Assembly (NCBI GenBank): GCA_900548905.1
Contig: URMK01000018.1
Span: 38,750 to 102,749 of the forward strand
Direction of reading: 5' to 3'
Length of the DNA: 64,000 bases
DNA from: an uncultured Lachnospiraceae bacterium
Lineage (GTDB): Bacteria > Bacillota > Clostridia > Lachnospirales > Lachnospiraceae
Of this stretch, positions 16,023-23,429 are shown one piece after another. Below the pieces are notes generated by a model that did no database searches, had not been told where the DNA came from, and worked only from the letters and a program-made list of their open reading frames with translations. The stretch's first letter is position 1. Every line of letters starts with the position of its first letter. A program made the translations under genes and the position numbers.

Positions 16023-17291
16023 ATGGGTGAAAAGACCACGAGGCAAAAGCTGATTCTGGGCATTCAGCATACCCTGGCCATGTTCGGCGCCACCGTACTG
16101 GTTCCGGCATTGACAGGGCTGAATACCTCGATCACACTGTTCTGTGCCGGCCTGGGCACATTGCTGTTCCACTGGATCACAAAGAAAAAGGTGCCCGTTT
16201 TCCTGGGCTCCAGTTTCGCCTTTATGGCAGGTATCATGGCAATTATCGGGGACTCCAGAATGGGAGATCCCGATTTCCTGGACAAGCTGGCGGCCGTAAA
16301 AGGCGCGCTGATTATCGCCGGTCTTGTTTATGTACTCTTTGCCGGCCTGATTAAGATTTTCGGTTATGAAAAGGTAAACAAACTGCTGCCCCCCATCGTA
16401 ACGGGGCCGATCATCATTGTCATCGGGCTGCGCCTGAGCAGCACTGCAATTAACAGCGCATTTTATTATAACGGAGAATTCAGCCTGAAGGCTGTACTGG
16501 TTACGGTGGTGATTCTCACCGTGGTAATCTGTGTTTCCATTTTTGCAAAGGGTATCTTTAACCTGATGCCTATCCTGTTCGCCATCATTGCGGGCTATCT
16601 TGTCTGCCTGCCCCTGGGCTTTTGTGACTTCACCGCTGTCAGGGAGGCTCATTTCCTTTCCTTCATGGACAAGGATATCGTATCCCAGCTGCTGTGCATC
16701 CCTCAGTTCAAACTGGATGCTATCCTGGCTATTGCGCCTATCGCTCTGGTAACCATGATTGAACACGTGGGGGATATTACCACCAATGGTGCCGTTGTTG
16801 GCAAGAACTTCATGGTGGATCCCGGCGTTCACAGGACAATCCTGGGAGACGGCCTTGCCACCGCCCTGGCCGGTATCCTGGGCGGACCCGCCAACACTAC
16901 CTACGGGGAAAACACAGGTGTCCTCGCCGTGACAAAGGTATATGACCCTTCCGTAATCCGCATTGCGGCGGTATTTGCCATGATCCTCGGTATTTTCGGT
17001 AAATTCGGAGGCTTTATTACCAGTATTCCTTCCCCGGTTACCGGTGGTATCAGTATCGTGCTCTACGGTATGATTTCCGCGGTAGGCGTGCGTATCCTCA
17101 TTAATTCCCGGCTGAACTTCGGCAACAGCCGTAACCTGCTGGTGGCTGCGATCATCCTCGTGCTGGGTATCGGCTGTGACAGCATCCCGGTATACGGAGC
17201 CGTTACCATTTCCGGCCTGGCCCTGGCAGCCGTGGTGGGGATTATTCTGGCATTTGTCCTTCCGGAAGGCGAGGACAGCGTGCTGAGTTAA
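16023..17291 (+). CDS. uraA: uracil permease (NCS2 family)
   Basis: This 422-residue NCS2 transporter has about 12-14 hydrophobic segments. Diagnostic pieces are LGIQHTLAMFGATVLVPALT at the N-terminus, the EHVGDITTNG segment near residue 245 (proton and uracil binding in UraA) and GGPANTTYGENTGVLAVTKV near 285. A strong GAGGAGGAAA precedes the ATG. It follows codA by 81 bp, probably in the same transcript, and gives direct uracil import. A very stable palindrome lies 60 bp after the stop. Confidence 0.93.
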   Translation: MGEKTTRQKLILGIQHTLAMFGATVLVPALTGLNTSITLFCAGLGTLLFHWITKKKVPVFLGSSFAFMAGIMAIIGDSRMGDPDFLDKLAAVKGALIIAGLVYVLFAGLIKIFGYEKVNKLLPPIVTGPIIIVIGLRLSSTAINSAFYYNGEFSLKAVLVTVVILTVVICVSIFAKGIFNLMPILFAIIAGYLVCLPLGFCDFTAVREAHFLSFMDKDIVSQLLCIPQFKLDAILAIAPIALVTMIEHVGDITTNGAVVGKNFMVDPGVHRTILGDGLATALAGILGGPANTTYGENTGVLAVTKVYDPSVIRIAAVFAMILGIFGKFGGFITSIPSPVTGGISIVLYGMISAVGVRILINSRLNFGNSRNLLVAAIILVLGIGCDSIPVYGAVTISGLALAAVVGIILAFVLPEGEDSVLS

Positions 17292-17350
17292 GTAAACGTC
17301 CTGCATAAAGGAATAACCTCCTGCGTTAAGAGCGGGAAGGGAACATAGGG

Positions 17351-17392
17351 CAAGTCAAGAACCCCGCCGATTACGGCGGGGTTCTTGACTTG
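17351..17392. terminator. 19-bp perfect palindrome after uraA
   Basis: CAAGTCAAGAACCCCGCCG pairs perfectly with its complement around a 4-nt loop (ATTA). It can act as a terminator for uraA although no T run follows. GAACATA occurs directly on both sides (17341-17347 and 17392-17398). Confidence 0.75.
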
Positions 17393-17436
17393 AACATAAG
17401 GATGGCCCACGTAGTATGGCTTCCGTTGCCGGCATG

Positions 17437-17584
17437 TGTTTGAAAATTCATTCCCGCAATCCGCATGCCTCCTTTGCATGGGATTTATCCCAATTTCAAT
17501 CAACGTAGCCCGCTGCGCTTCACGAATTTGAGACAATTCCCCGCAAATTGTGACACACATCATGCAGAGAGCAATTTTCAAACA
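17437..17584. repeat. 12-bp inverted repeat bracketing a 148-bp non-coding segment
   Basis: TGTTTGAAAATT (17437-17448) and AATTTTCAAACA (17573-17584) are perfect inverted copies. The segment between them has no convincing gene. It might be a small non-autonomous element next to the transposase relic, but no target duplication is clear. Confidence 0.4.
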
Positions 17585-17596
17585 TACTCTGGGGAA

Positions 17597-17929
17597 TCAG
17601 AAATCAGATCCTCCGATTTCTCCCGATGCATAAAGCCTTGCCACAACTGTCTCGCAGATTCCCAGCTTATCCTGACATCCCGCCTCAGCGGCAAGCTGGA
17701 GATACCTTTCAGCGGCTACCTTCTGCAGCCGGCTGTCTTCACACAGGCAGGGCACGGTATCCTCCGGGTATCCACACAGATTTTTCAGCTTGCAGGGGCC
17801 GCAGTCTTTATCCAAATCCTCCAGGGTAATCAGACCTTCCAGCTTCTCCAGTGCCCATTTCAGTGCATCTTTTTTTTCCGGTTCCTGCATCTCTTCCATA
17901 AGCTGTTCCAGGATTTCTGTTTTTCTCAT
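17597..17929 (-). CDS. cysteine-rich small protein beside Rpn transposase relic
   Basis: This 110-residue protein has a helical, charged N-terminus (ILEQLMEEMQEPEKKDALKW) and a cysteine-rich centre, DCGPCKLKNLC and VPCLCEDSR, that may hold a metal. The ATG at 17929 is chosen because AGGAGG lies 9 nt upstream. I do not recognise a characterised family. It follows the Rpn-type transposase relic on the same strand after a gap of about 120 bp, so it may be an accessory gene of that element. Confidence 0.6.
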   Translation of the reverse strand: MRKTEILEQLMEEMQEPEKKDALKWALEKLEGLITLEDLDKDCGPCKLKNLCGYPEDTVPCLCEDSRLQKVAAERYLQLAAEAGCQDKLGICETVVARLYASGEIGGSDF

Positions 17930-18047
17930 TCGCAATTTCCTCCTTTATGTGCGGGTGATGTCCTGTATTTTATACCATACGGTTTTGCCGGTAGCGGGAT
18001 GTCCCTTTTGGGAAATGTGAAGGGCGGAACAGTTCCATTGTTTGAGA

Positions 18048-18837
18048 TCAATCCAGGCCGATCCGCTCCAGGAACATTTGTATGGATTCTGCCTTTGCAG
18101 CTTCTTTGAGCCATTTTTTAAGCAGGATTACATCAGTTTCTTTTAAAATACCATCACGCAGACTTTCCGGAATTTCGCCCAAATCATCCAGTAATTCCAG
18201 AACGGATTCTGCTTGTCCTATTGCTTTTCCAAGTGCTATTCCTTTTGTTTTTCCATCCGCAGCACCAGCCTGCCATCCGACACTGTATTCTGCGGCACGG
18301 ATTTTTTTCATTTCTTCTTCTTCATTATATTCAAAAATCGACATAGCTATAACCTCCGCCCTTTGCGCGGCTAAAAACTCCGCCAGGATTGCGTTCTGAA
18401 TACATTCCTTCACGGCTTTTTCCACCGCTTCCGTAATCTCCATATCTTTAGTGTATTGCCGTATGCAGTCTACGAACATGCAGTATTCCTTCAGCGTTTT
18501 GCATTTATCCATCAAATCCCGGTTATTCCCGAGATTTATATTGAGCATCAGTACATTTAATTCCAGATCCGGTGAGGATACTTTTTTTTCAAAAGAATCC
18601 GAGAGCTTCATAATCCTACGCTCCGGCTGGGTATCCGTTCCGTTATAAAAGACAACGAAACGGGGAACCGGGATTTTAATTTGTTTGCTGGAATAGAGGG
18701 TATCCTGCATCCTCATATTGTGTTTCATTTAAAGCATTGTACAGCTCCAGCAGCTTCTCCGGATCTTTATAAAGCAACCGGAATACAGTGTCCTTGTGAT
18801 TTCTTACGACATATCGTTCTTTTTGTGTTTCGCCCAT
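18048..18837 (-). pseudogene. Rpn-family PD-(D/E)XK nuclease/transposase, internal deletion
   Basis: A start at 18837 opens MGETQKERYVVRNHKDTVFR and LLYKDPEKLLELYNALNET, the N-terminus of the recombination-promoting nuclease family abundant in Lachnospiraceae. At about 18710 this frame jumps to what is normally residue 110 or so (LYSSKQIKIPVPRFVVFYNG), one frame over, and runs to the C-terminus (ILAEFLAAQRAEVIAMSIFE and a Gly/Lys-rich tail). The deleted part contains the catalytic aspartate and ExK region. The element is therefore inactive. Confidence 0.75.
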
Positions 18838-19228
18838 TAACTGCTCCTTTCTTTTGCAATGGTTGCAGGAAGCAGCTGAAAGGGAATGCCATATTTCCTT
18901 TTCTCCCAGATGGCTCCTGCCTGTTTCAATGGATTAAAGCATAGAGTCTCTGAATAGAAATAGAAGAAAGACGGCAAAATGCCCAGATTCACAGAAGTTT
19001 ATGCTTATGTTCAGCCTATCACATAACTGTCCGAAATACAATAATATTTTTAACTGTTTATGAGCATCCGAAATTACAAAATGTTCCGGAAAGCCTGGAA
19101 GAACATTTTGTGCGCCGGAGAATTTTCTGGCAGTTGAAAAGGCAGGCAGAGGCGCTTTATACTGGGGCCAGTCAAACGGATATCCCAAAACGAAGGAATA
19201 CGGAAAAAGAGGATGTCCGCCAAAAGGA
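18838..19228. other. gap with no supported gene
   Basis: I find no recognisable gene. An open frame from about 19080 (RRRIFWQLKRQAEALYTGAS) runs out of register into the permease relic and is probably chance or a remnant. Confidence 0.4.
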
Positions 19229-19780
19229 TTGGAGGATTATTATGAAAGAGAGGACGGCAGTTTTTTTGGGAAGGCCAAAGGGAGCCGGAGAAAAAAGAAA
19301 TACGGAAGAGGGGTCATAAAGGAAAACCTGCAGATTTACAGCCTGATGCTTCACACGCTGATACTGATATTTATTTTTTGCTACATACCTATGTACGGGC
19401 TGGTCATCGCTTTTCAGGATTGTGTCCCGGGAGCGCCGTTTTTAGGAGAAGGGGTGAAATGGGTCGGCCTCAGGTGGTTTGATAAATTCATTTCCGTCCA
19501 CTATTTTTCCAGGCTGATTAAAAATACCCTGATACTGAGCGGCCTGAATCTTTTATTTGGTTTCACAGCTCCTATTTTCTTTGCGCTGCTGCTGGATCAA
19601 ATCAAGCATACCCGTTTTAAAAAGTTTATCCAGACGGCCAGCTATATGCCTTACTTCATTTCCACAGTGGTGGTTGCCGGGATGGTTATTTCCTTTATTG
19701 ATACGGACGGGATTGTAACCAACCTTCTTACGGTAATGGGTTTTGACCGGAAAAATTATCATGTGGATCCTGTAGGAGAA
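19229..19780 (+). pseudogene. LplB-type ABC permease, truncated
   Basis: The frame shows an LplB-type permease N-terminal half: a basic start, LILIFIFCYIPMYGLVIAFQ, IKNTLILSGLNLLFGFTAPI and TASYMPYFISTVVVAGMVIS. After MGFDRKNYHVD at about 19768 the similarity ends abruptly in unrelated codons. The EAA loop and the last membrane segments are missing (about 180 of some 310 residues remain), and no binding protein or second permease is nearby. The start, TTG at 19229 or the ATG at 19241 in another frame, is uncertain. It is a relic of a second sugar importer. Confidence 0.65.
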
Positions 19781-19879
19781 TGTCCGTTGCGGTCAAGAGA
19801 ACCGTTTCCTCCATTGCTATAATAAAAGAACAACATCCGGGGACACAAGTTTCACGTTCCCACCTACATGGAGGAAAAT

Positions 19880-21043
19880 ATGGATCAAAAAAGTGAAATC
19901 CAACGGCATTTACAAGCCCTGTGCGAAGAAATCGGCCCGCGTCCCACCGGCTCACAGGCAAACCGGGACGCGGTTTCTTATGTCCGCAGGCAATTCGAAG
20001 CCTATGGCCTCACCACGCAGCTGCAGGAATTTGACTGTATGGACTGGAGCAGGAACGAGGGTACTCTAAAGACAGAGGGAAAGGAGATCCCTGTGATGCC
20101 CGCGCCTTATTCCAAAGGCTGCGGGGTACAGGGGGAAATCATCCGGGCAGGTTCTCTGGAAGAACTGCGGAAAGCCCCGCTATCCGGAAAAATTGTATTG
20201 CTTTGTGACAGCCTGGCATCCGAACCGCTCATGCCCAAAAGCTTTGTTTTCTGGAATCCGGATGAGCATAAGGAAATCATTTCCCTTCTGGAAAACGGCG
20301 GCGCGCTGGCAGTTCTTACCGTAAGCCTTTCCGCCGGACAGTATCTGCCTATCATTGAGGATGGGGATTTTGAACTGCCCTGCGGGATTGTCCTGCCGGA
20401 AAATCTTCCCCTGCTTGACAGCGGTATCCGGGCGGTACTGAAGCTGGATGCGGAGAGAAAAGCGGCGAAGGGGGCAAATGTGATTGCTTCCTATGGAAGC
20501 GGCGTACACAAGGTCTGCTTTTCCGCCCATATTGATACCGGCAGCATAACGCCGGGCGCTTTGGATAATGCCTCCGGGACGGCGGTACTGCTTGCCATGG
20601 CTTCACAGCTGCAGGGAAAAACGTATCCGTACCGGCTGGAGTTCGTCCTTTTTAACGGAGAAGATTATTACTCCACGCCGGGGGAAATGGCATATCTGGC
20701 TTCCCATTTATCCAGGCCGGAGGATTACGTCTGTGCGTTTAACGTGGATGGGGCGGGGCTGAAAGGGAAGGATATTACCTATTCGTTTTATGAATGTCCT
20801 GAAAAGCTGAGCAACAGTATAAGAAGCTTCGCATCCCGTTTGGAAGGTTTTTCAGAAACCGAGCCGTGGCCGCAGGGGGATCACACCCTGTTTTCCTTTT
20901 CCGGCGTACCGGCAGTGGCGATAACTTCCTCCGGTATATTTGAACTGACGGAAGAAGTGCTTCATACGGAAAAAGACATACCGGCTCTGGTAGATGCACA
21001 GAAGCTGGGAGATCTTTCCGCCTTCTTGCTGGGGGCAGTTTGA
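19880..21043 (+). CDS. M28 family zinc aminopeptidase with PA-like insert
   Basis: This 387-residue cytoplasmic peptidase has an N-terminal helical cap, an inserted PA-like domain (about residues 75-185) and an M28 metallopeptidase core. Visible metal or catalytic pieces are SAHIDTG, ALDNASGT, FNGEDYY (Glu general base), NVDGAG and a late LHTEKD histidine. That set fits a two-zinc aminopeptidase. The ATG at 19880 is chosen because GGAGGAAAAT sits just before it; the ATG at 19868 overlaps the ribosome site. It stands alone, following a broken permease. Confidence 0.82.
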   Translation: MDQKSEIQRHLQALCEEIGPRPTGSQANRDAVSYVRRQFEAYGLTTQLQEFDCMDWSRNEGTLKTEGKEIPVMPAPYSKGCGVQGEIIRAGSLEELRKAPLSGKIVLLCDSLASEPLMPKSFVFWNPDEHKEIISLLENGGALAVLTVSLSAGQYLPIIEDGDFELPCGIVLPENLPLLDSGIRAVLKLDAERKAAKGANVIASYGSGVHKVCFSAHIDTGSITPGALDNASGTAVLLAMASQLQGKTYPYRLEFVLFNGEDYYSTPGEMAYLASHLSRPEDYVCAFNVDGAGLKGKDITYSFYECPEKLSNSIRSFASRLEGFSETEPWPQGDHTLFSFSGVPAVAITSSGIFELTEEVLHTEKDIPALVDAQKLGDLSAFLLGAV

Positions 21044-21067
21044 CTTTTTCAGATAGAAACCTGCGGA

Positions 21068-21104
21068 ACAGGAGGATGCCTCGCTTCGTGAGCCATCCTC
21101 CTGT
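21068..21104 (+). terminator. hairpin after M28 peptidase gene
   Basis: ACAGGAGGAT pairs with ATCCTCCTGT, and the stem extends inward through CTC/GAG. It lies 25 bp after the peptidase stop and the following T run is short. Confidence 0.65.
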
Positions 21105-21113
21105 TTCATGAGA

Positions 21114-21153
21114 AACGGCGCAGCAGTGAAGGAATTCACTTTGCTGCGCCGTT
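21114..21153 (-). terminator. terminator after the DUF4097 operon
   Basis: A 12-bp stem (AACGGCGCAGCA with TGCTGCGCCGTT) lies between convergent genes, 7 bp beyond the DUF4097 stop. On the + strand a TTATTTTATT tract follows, so it may work in both directions. Confidence 0.7.
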
Positions 21154-21159
21154 ATTTTA

Positions 21160-22227
21160 TTAATTCCGGATTGTGATGTCTCCGGAGCTGCATTCGATGC
21201 GGATCCAGTTTTCATATTCGTTTTCAAAGGTATAATAAACATCGCCGAGCTTGTGGCTGCCTACTTTGATTTCACCGTAGTCGGTTTTTAAATCATAACC
21301 ATAGGTTTGGGTCAGGATGGGGGTGATGTCCACATGGCCGTAATCGGATTTGACGGTAAGATTCCGGAAGCTGAAGGCTTCTGCATCCATATCCCCGCTG
21401 CTTAGCTTAAGGCTGGCATCGGCGGCGGTAACTCCGTTCATATCCACAGAGCCGTAATCGCTGCTAACCGTAAGCTGTCCCAATGCGGCCTGTTTTAGTT
21501 TGAGGGTACCGCTGTTCAGTACCAGATCCGTGCTTGTTTTGATATCCGCATTGTCCAGGGTACAGTGACCATAGTCGTTTGTTACCTTCAGGGTATTCCC
21601 GCTCAAATTTTCTCCTTTGAATTTACCGGAGTTGAGGGTGAGATCCATATCGGAGCAGGTAATGTCAGTGAGGGATGCATTTCCGTAGTCATTCATCAGG
21701 GTAAGTTCTTCTGCCTTCAGCCCGGAGAGGCCGGTATCACCGGAGGAGGTGGAAACGGATACGGAGCCAAGCTGTGTATCGGCGGGGACGTAAATGGTCA
21801 CATATTCTTTGGCGGAGGGCCAATCCACGGAAAAGGCGGTGGAGAAACCGGACAGGAAAACGACCTGTCCGCTGCTGTGTTTGCTTTCCCTGACAGTGAG
21901 TTTCCCATCTTTTACCTGGATATCGGGAGCGCTCCAGGCCACAAGCTGGTATTCCAGCCCGTAGTGGTCAGAGGGCTGTATGGTGATATCGGCATAATCC
22001 ATCTGAATATCCAGGCTGGTGAAGGCATCCAGATCGTCGATAGTATCGGACAGGACGGACGGTCCCTCGCCGGTAGTGTTATTCAGGGAATAGACGGTAA
22101 GACCGTTTCCGGGCTGGAAACCGATGCCGTTGAAACGGCCTCCCAGCACCCAGCCTATGACGGACAGAAGCAGTCCGGCAGCACACAGGGAGCCGCAAAG
22201 TATAAATAATTTATTGCGTTTACGCAT
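21160..22227 (-). CDS. DUF4097 beta-strand repeat protein
   Basis: This 355-residue membrane-anchored protein has an N-terminal hydrophobic segment at residues 6-30 (FILCGSLCAAGLLLSVIGWV). The rest is a DUF4097-type beta-helix, with repeated units such as SSGDTGLSGLKAEELTLMND, GNASLTDITCSDMDLTLNSG and SDYGSVDMNGVTAADASLKL. It overlaps the DUF1700 gene by 8 bp. In Firmicutes a PadR-DUF1700-DUF4097 trio is recurrent and linked to cell-envelope stress, but the exact role is unknown. The beta-helix is likely extracytoplasmic. Confidence 0.85.
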   Translation of the reverse strand: MRKRNKLFILCGSLCAAGLLLSVIGWVLGGRFNGIGFQPGNGLTVYSLNNTTGEGPSVLSDTIDDLDAFTSLDIQMDYADITIQPSDHYGLEYQLVAWSAPDIQVKDGKLTVRESKHSSGQVVFLSGFSTAFSVDWPSAKEYVTIYVPADTQLGSVSVSTSSGDTGLSGLKAEELTLMNDYGNASLTDITCSDMDLTLNSGKFKGENLSGNTLKVTNDYGHCTLDNADIKTSTDLVLNSGTLKLKQAALGQLTVSSDYGSVDMNGVTAADASLKLSSGDMDAEAFSFRNLTVKSDYGHVDITPILTQTYGYDLKTDYGEIKVGSHKLGDVYYTFENEYENWIRIECSSGDITIRN

Positions 22228-22810
22228 GACGCTCTCCTTTCATTTTTAAGATATTTCCGAAAAGCTTTACCAGACTGCTCAGGATTAGGCGGCAGAGTTT
22301 TAATACACCGTATACGGCCAAAAGTCCCAGTCCGGTGCAGAACAGGCCGGCACCAAAACAGCTGAGCGCAGTGGCGGGAGCGCTGAACAGGACGGTAAAG
22401 CTGGCGGCTACGGCGAGGGGGCCGCATACAACAAAGGCGAGGGCCGCCATGATAAAGGCTGCCAGCACCAAAAGCACGCAGAATATTAACAGGACAATCA
22501 CACCCAGGAACAGCACGGCAAAAGGAAGCGCTATGGGAACCGCGCAGACGGCAAGGATACCGATCCACAGGGCATTCATATTTTTGCGAAGGCCCTTTTG
22601 GGGAACGGAAGCTTTTTGGATAGCCATATTGGTGATGATTTGTTCCGCCGCCGCTTCCGGGCTTCCTAAATCGTCGATGGCCTGCTGTTCTCTTTCCGGT
22701 CCGGCATCTTCAAAATATTCTTCAAAATAAGCCATGGCCTCATAATAATTTTCTCTGGGCAAAATCCGAAGCCGCTTTTCCAACGCGCTCATATATTCGG
22801 TCTTGTTCAC
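22220..22810 (-). CDS. DUF1700 (HAAS domain) membrane protein
   Basis: This 196-residue protein has an N-terminal HAAS-type helical domain (MNKTEYMSALEKRLRILPRE, FEDAGPEREQQAIDDLGSPE) and then four or so hydrophobic helices from about residue 78. HAAS proteins are thought to pair with a PadR-like regulator and sense membrane state. It overlaps the PadR gene by 4 bp (ATGA-type coupling) and the DUF4097 gene by 8 bp, so the three are one translationally coupled operon. Confidence 0.87.
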   Translation of the reverse strand: MNKTEYMSALEKRLRILPRENYYEAMAYFEEYFEDAGPEREQQAIDDLGSPEAAAEQIITNMAIQKASVPQKGLRKNMNALWIGILAVCAVPIALPFAVLFLGVIVLLIFCVLLVLAAFIMAALAFVVCGPLAVAASFTVLFSAPATALSCFGAGLFCTGLGLLAVYGVLKLCRLILSSLVKLFGNILKMKGERHA

Positions 22811-23124
22811 TTTTCCTCACCTCCATGGGCAATTTCATTGATAGCATCCACGTACTTTTTCCATTCGTTGTCAAGGTATTCACAGGTTCCCCGCCCATCC
22901 GGCGTAATCCGGTAATATCTCCGGTTGCGTCCCTGGAATTGCTGGTCATAGGTATCCACCATTCCGTTTTCCTGCAGCCTTTTCAAGATGGGATACAGCG
23001 TGGAATCCTTCGTGTTTGATACGGTTTTCAGCTGCTGGCTTATTTCATAACCATAGCTGTCATTTCTGGAAACGACAGATAAAATCAGGAATTCCAGCAG
23101 CGGTGTACTGAGCGGATATATCAT
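22807..23124 (-). CDS. PadR family transcriptional regulator
   Basis: This 105-residue PadR-type winged-helix repressor contains LEFLILSVVSRNDSYGYEIS, TLYPILKRLQENGMVD and RRYYRITPDGRGTCEYLD, the standard PadR fold with its wing. An AAGGAGGGATTAC ribosome site precedes the ATG. It heads the operon with DUF1700 and DUF4097 genes. The promoter overlaps an AT-rich imperfect palindrome, so it probably represses its own operon. Confidence 0.92.
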   Translation of the reverse strand: MIYPLSTPLLEFLILSVVSRNDSYGYEISQQLKTVSNTKDSTLYPILKRLQENGMVDTYDQQFQGRNRRYYRITPDGRGTCEYLDNEWKKYVDAINEIAHGGEEK

Positions 23125-23177
23125 GTAATCCCTCCTTCTCTCTATATATATTTCAATCAGGCATATCTATGAATTAA

Positions 23178-23210
23178 GTATATTATATTTTGTATAATAT
23201 ATACTGTCAA
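23178..23210 (-). promoter_or_regulatory. consensus promoter with overlapping palindromic operator (PadR operon)
   Basis: On the minus strand TTGACA (23210-23205) and TATAAT (23187-23182) are both perfect consensus hexamers with 17-bp spacing. The spacer and -10 form an imperfect inverted repeat, GTATATTATA with TATAATATATAC (23178-23204), well placed for PadR autorepression. Confidence 0.85.
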
Positions 23211-23429
23211 CACATATAAGGAATTCTTAAGCTTTTTAAGAAAAATTTTTGAAAGAATATAGCTGTAAAAAGGCCTGTCATAAAAATTTCCGGCCCGGAC
23301 ATATTCCTGTCCTTCTTTTCATAAGGTATATAGGACATAACAGTTGAGACTTATCTGAACTGTTACTAAAAGACTGTGGCTGTTGGAAACGTACAGTCAC
23401 TTTCCAGGACAAGATAAAGGAGTGGGATT

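Noticed and set aside
17288..17581. 97-codon minus-strand open frame between uraA and the cysteine-rich gene
   Set aside because: It runs through the uraA palindrome and has no good ribosome site; the region looks like repeat sequence rather than a gene.
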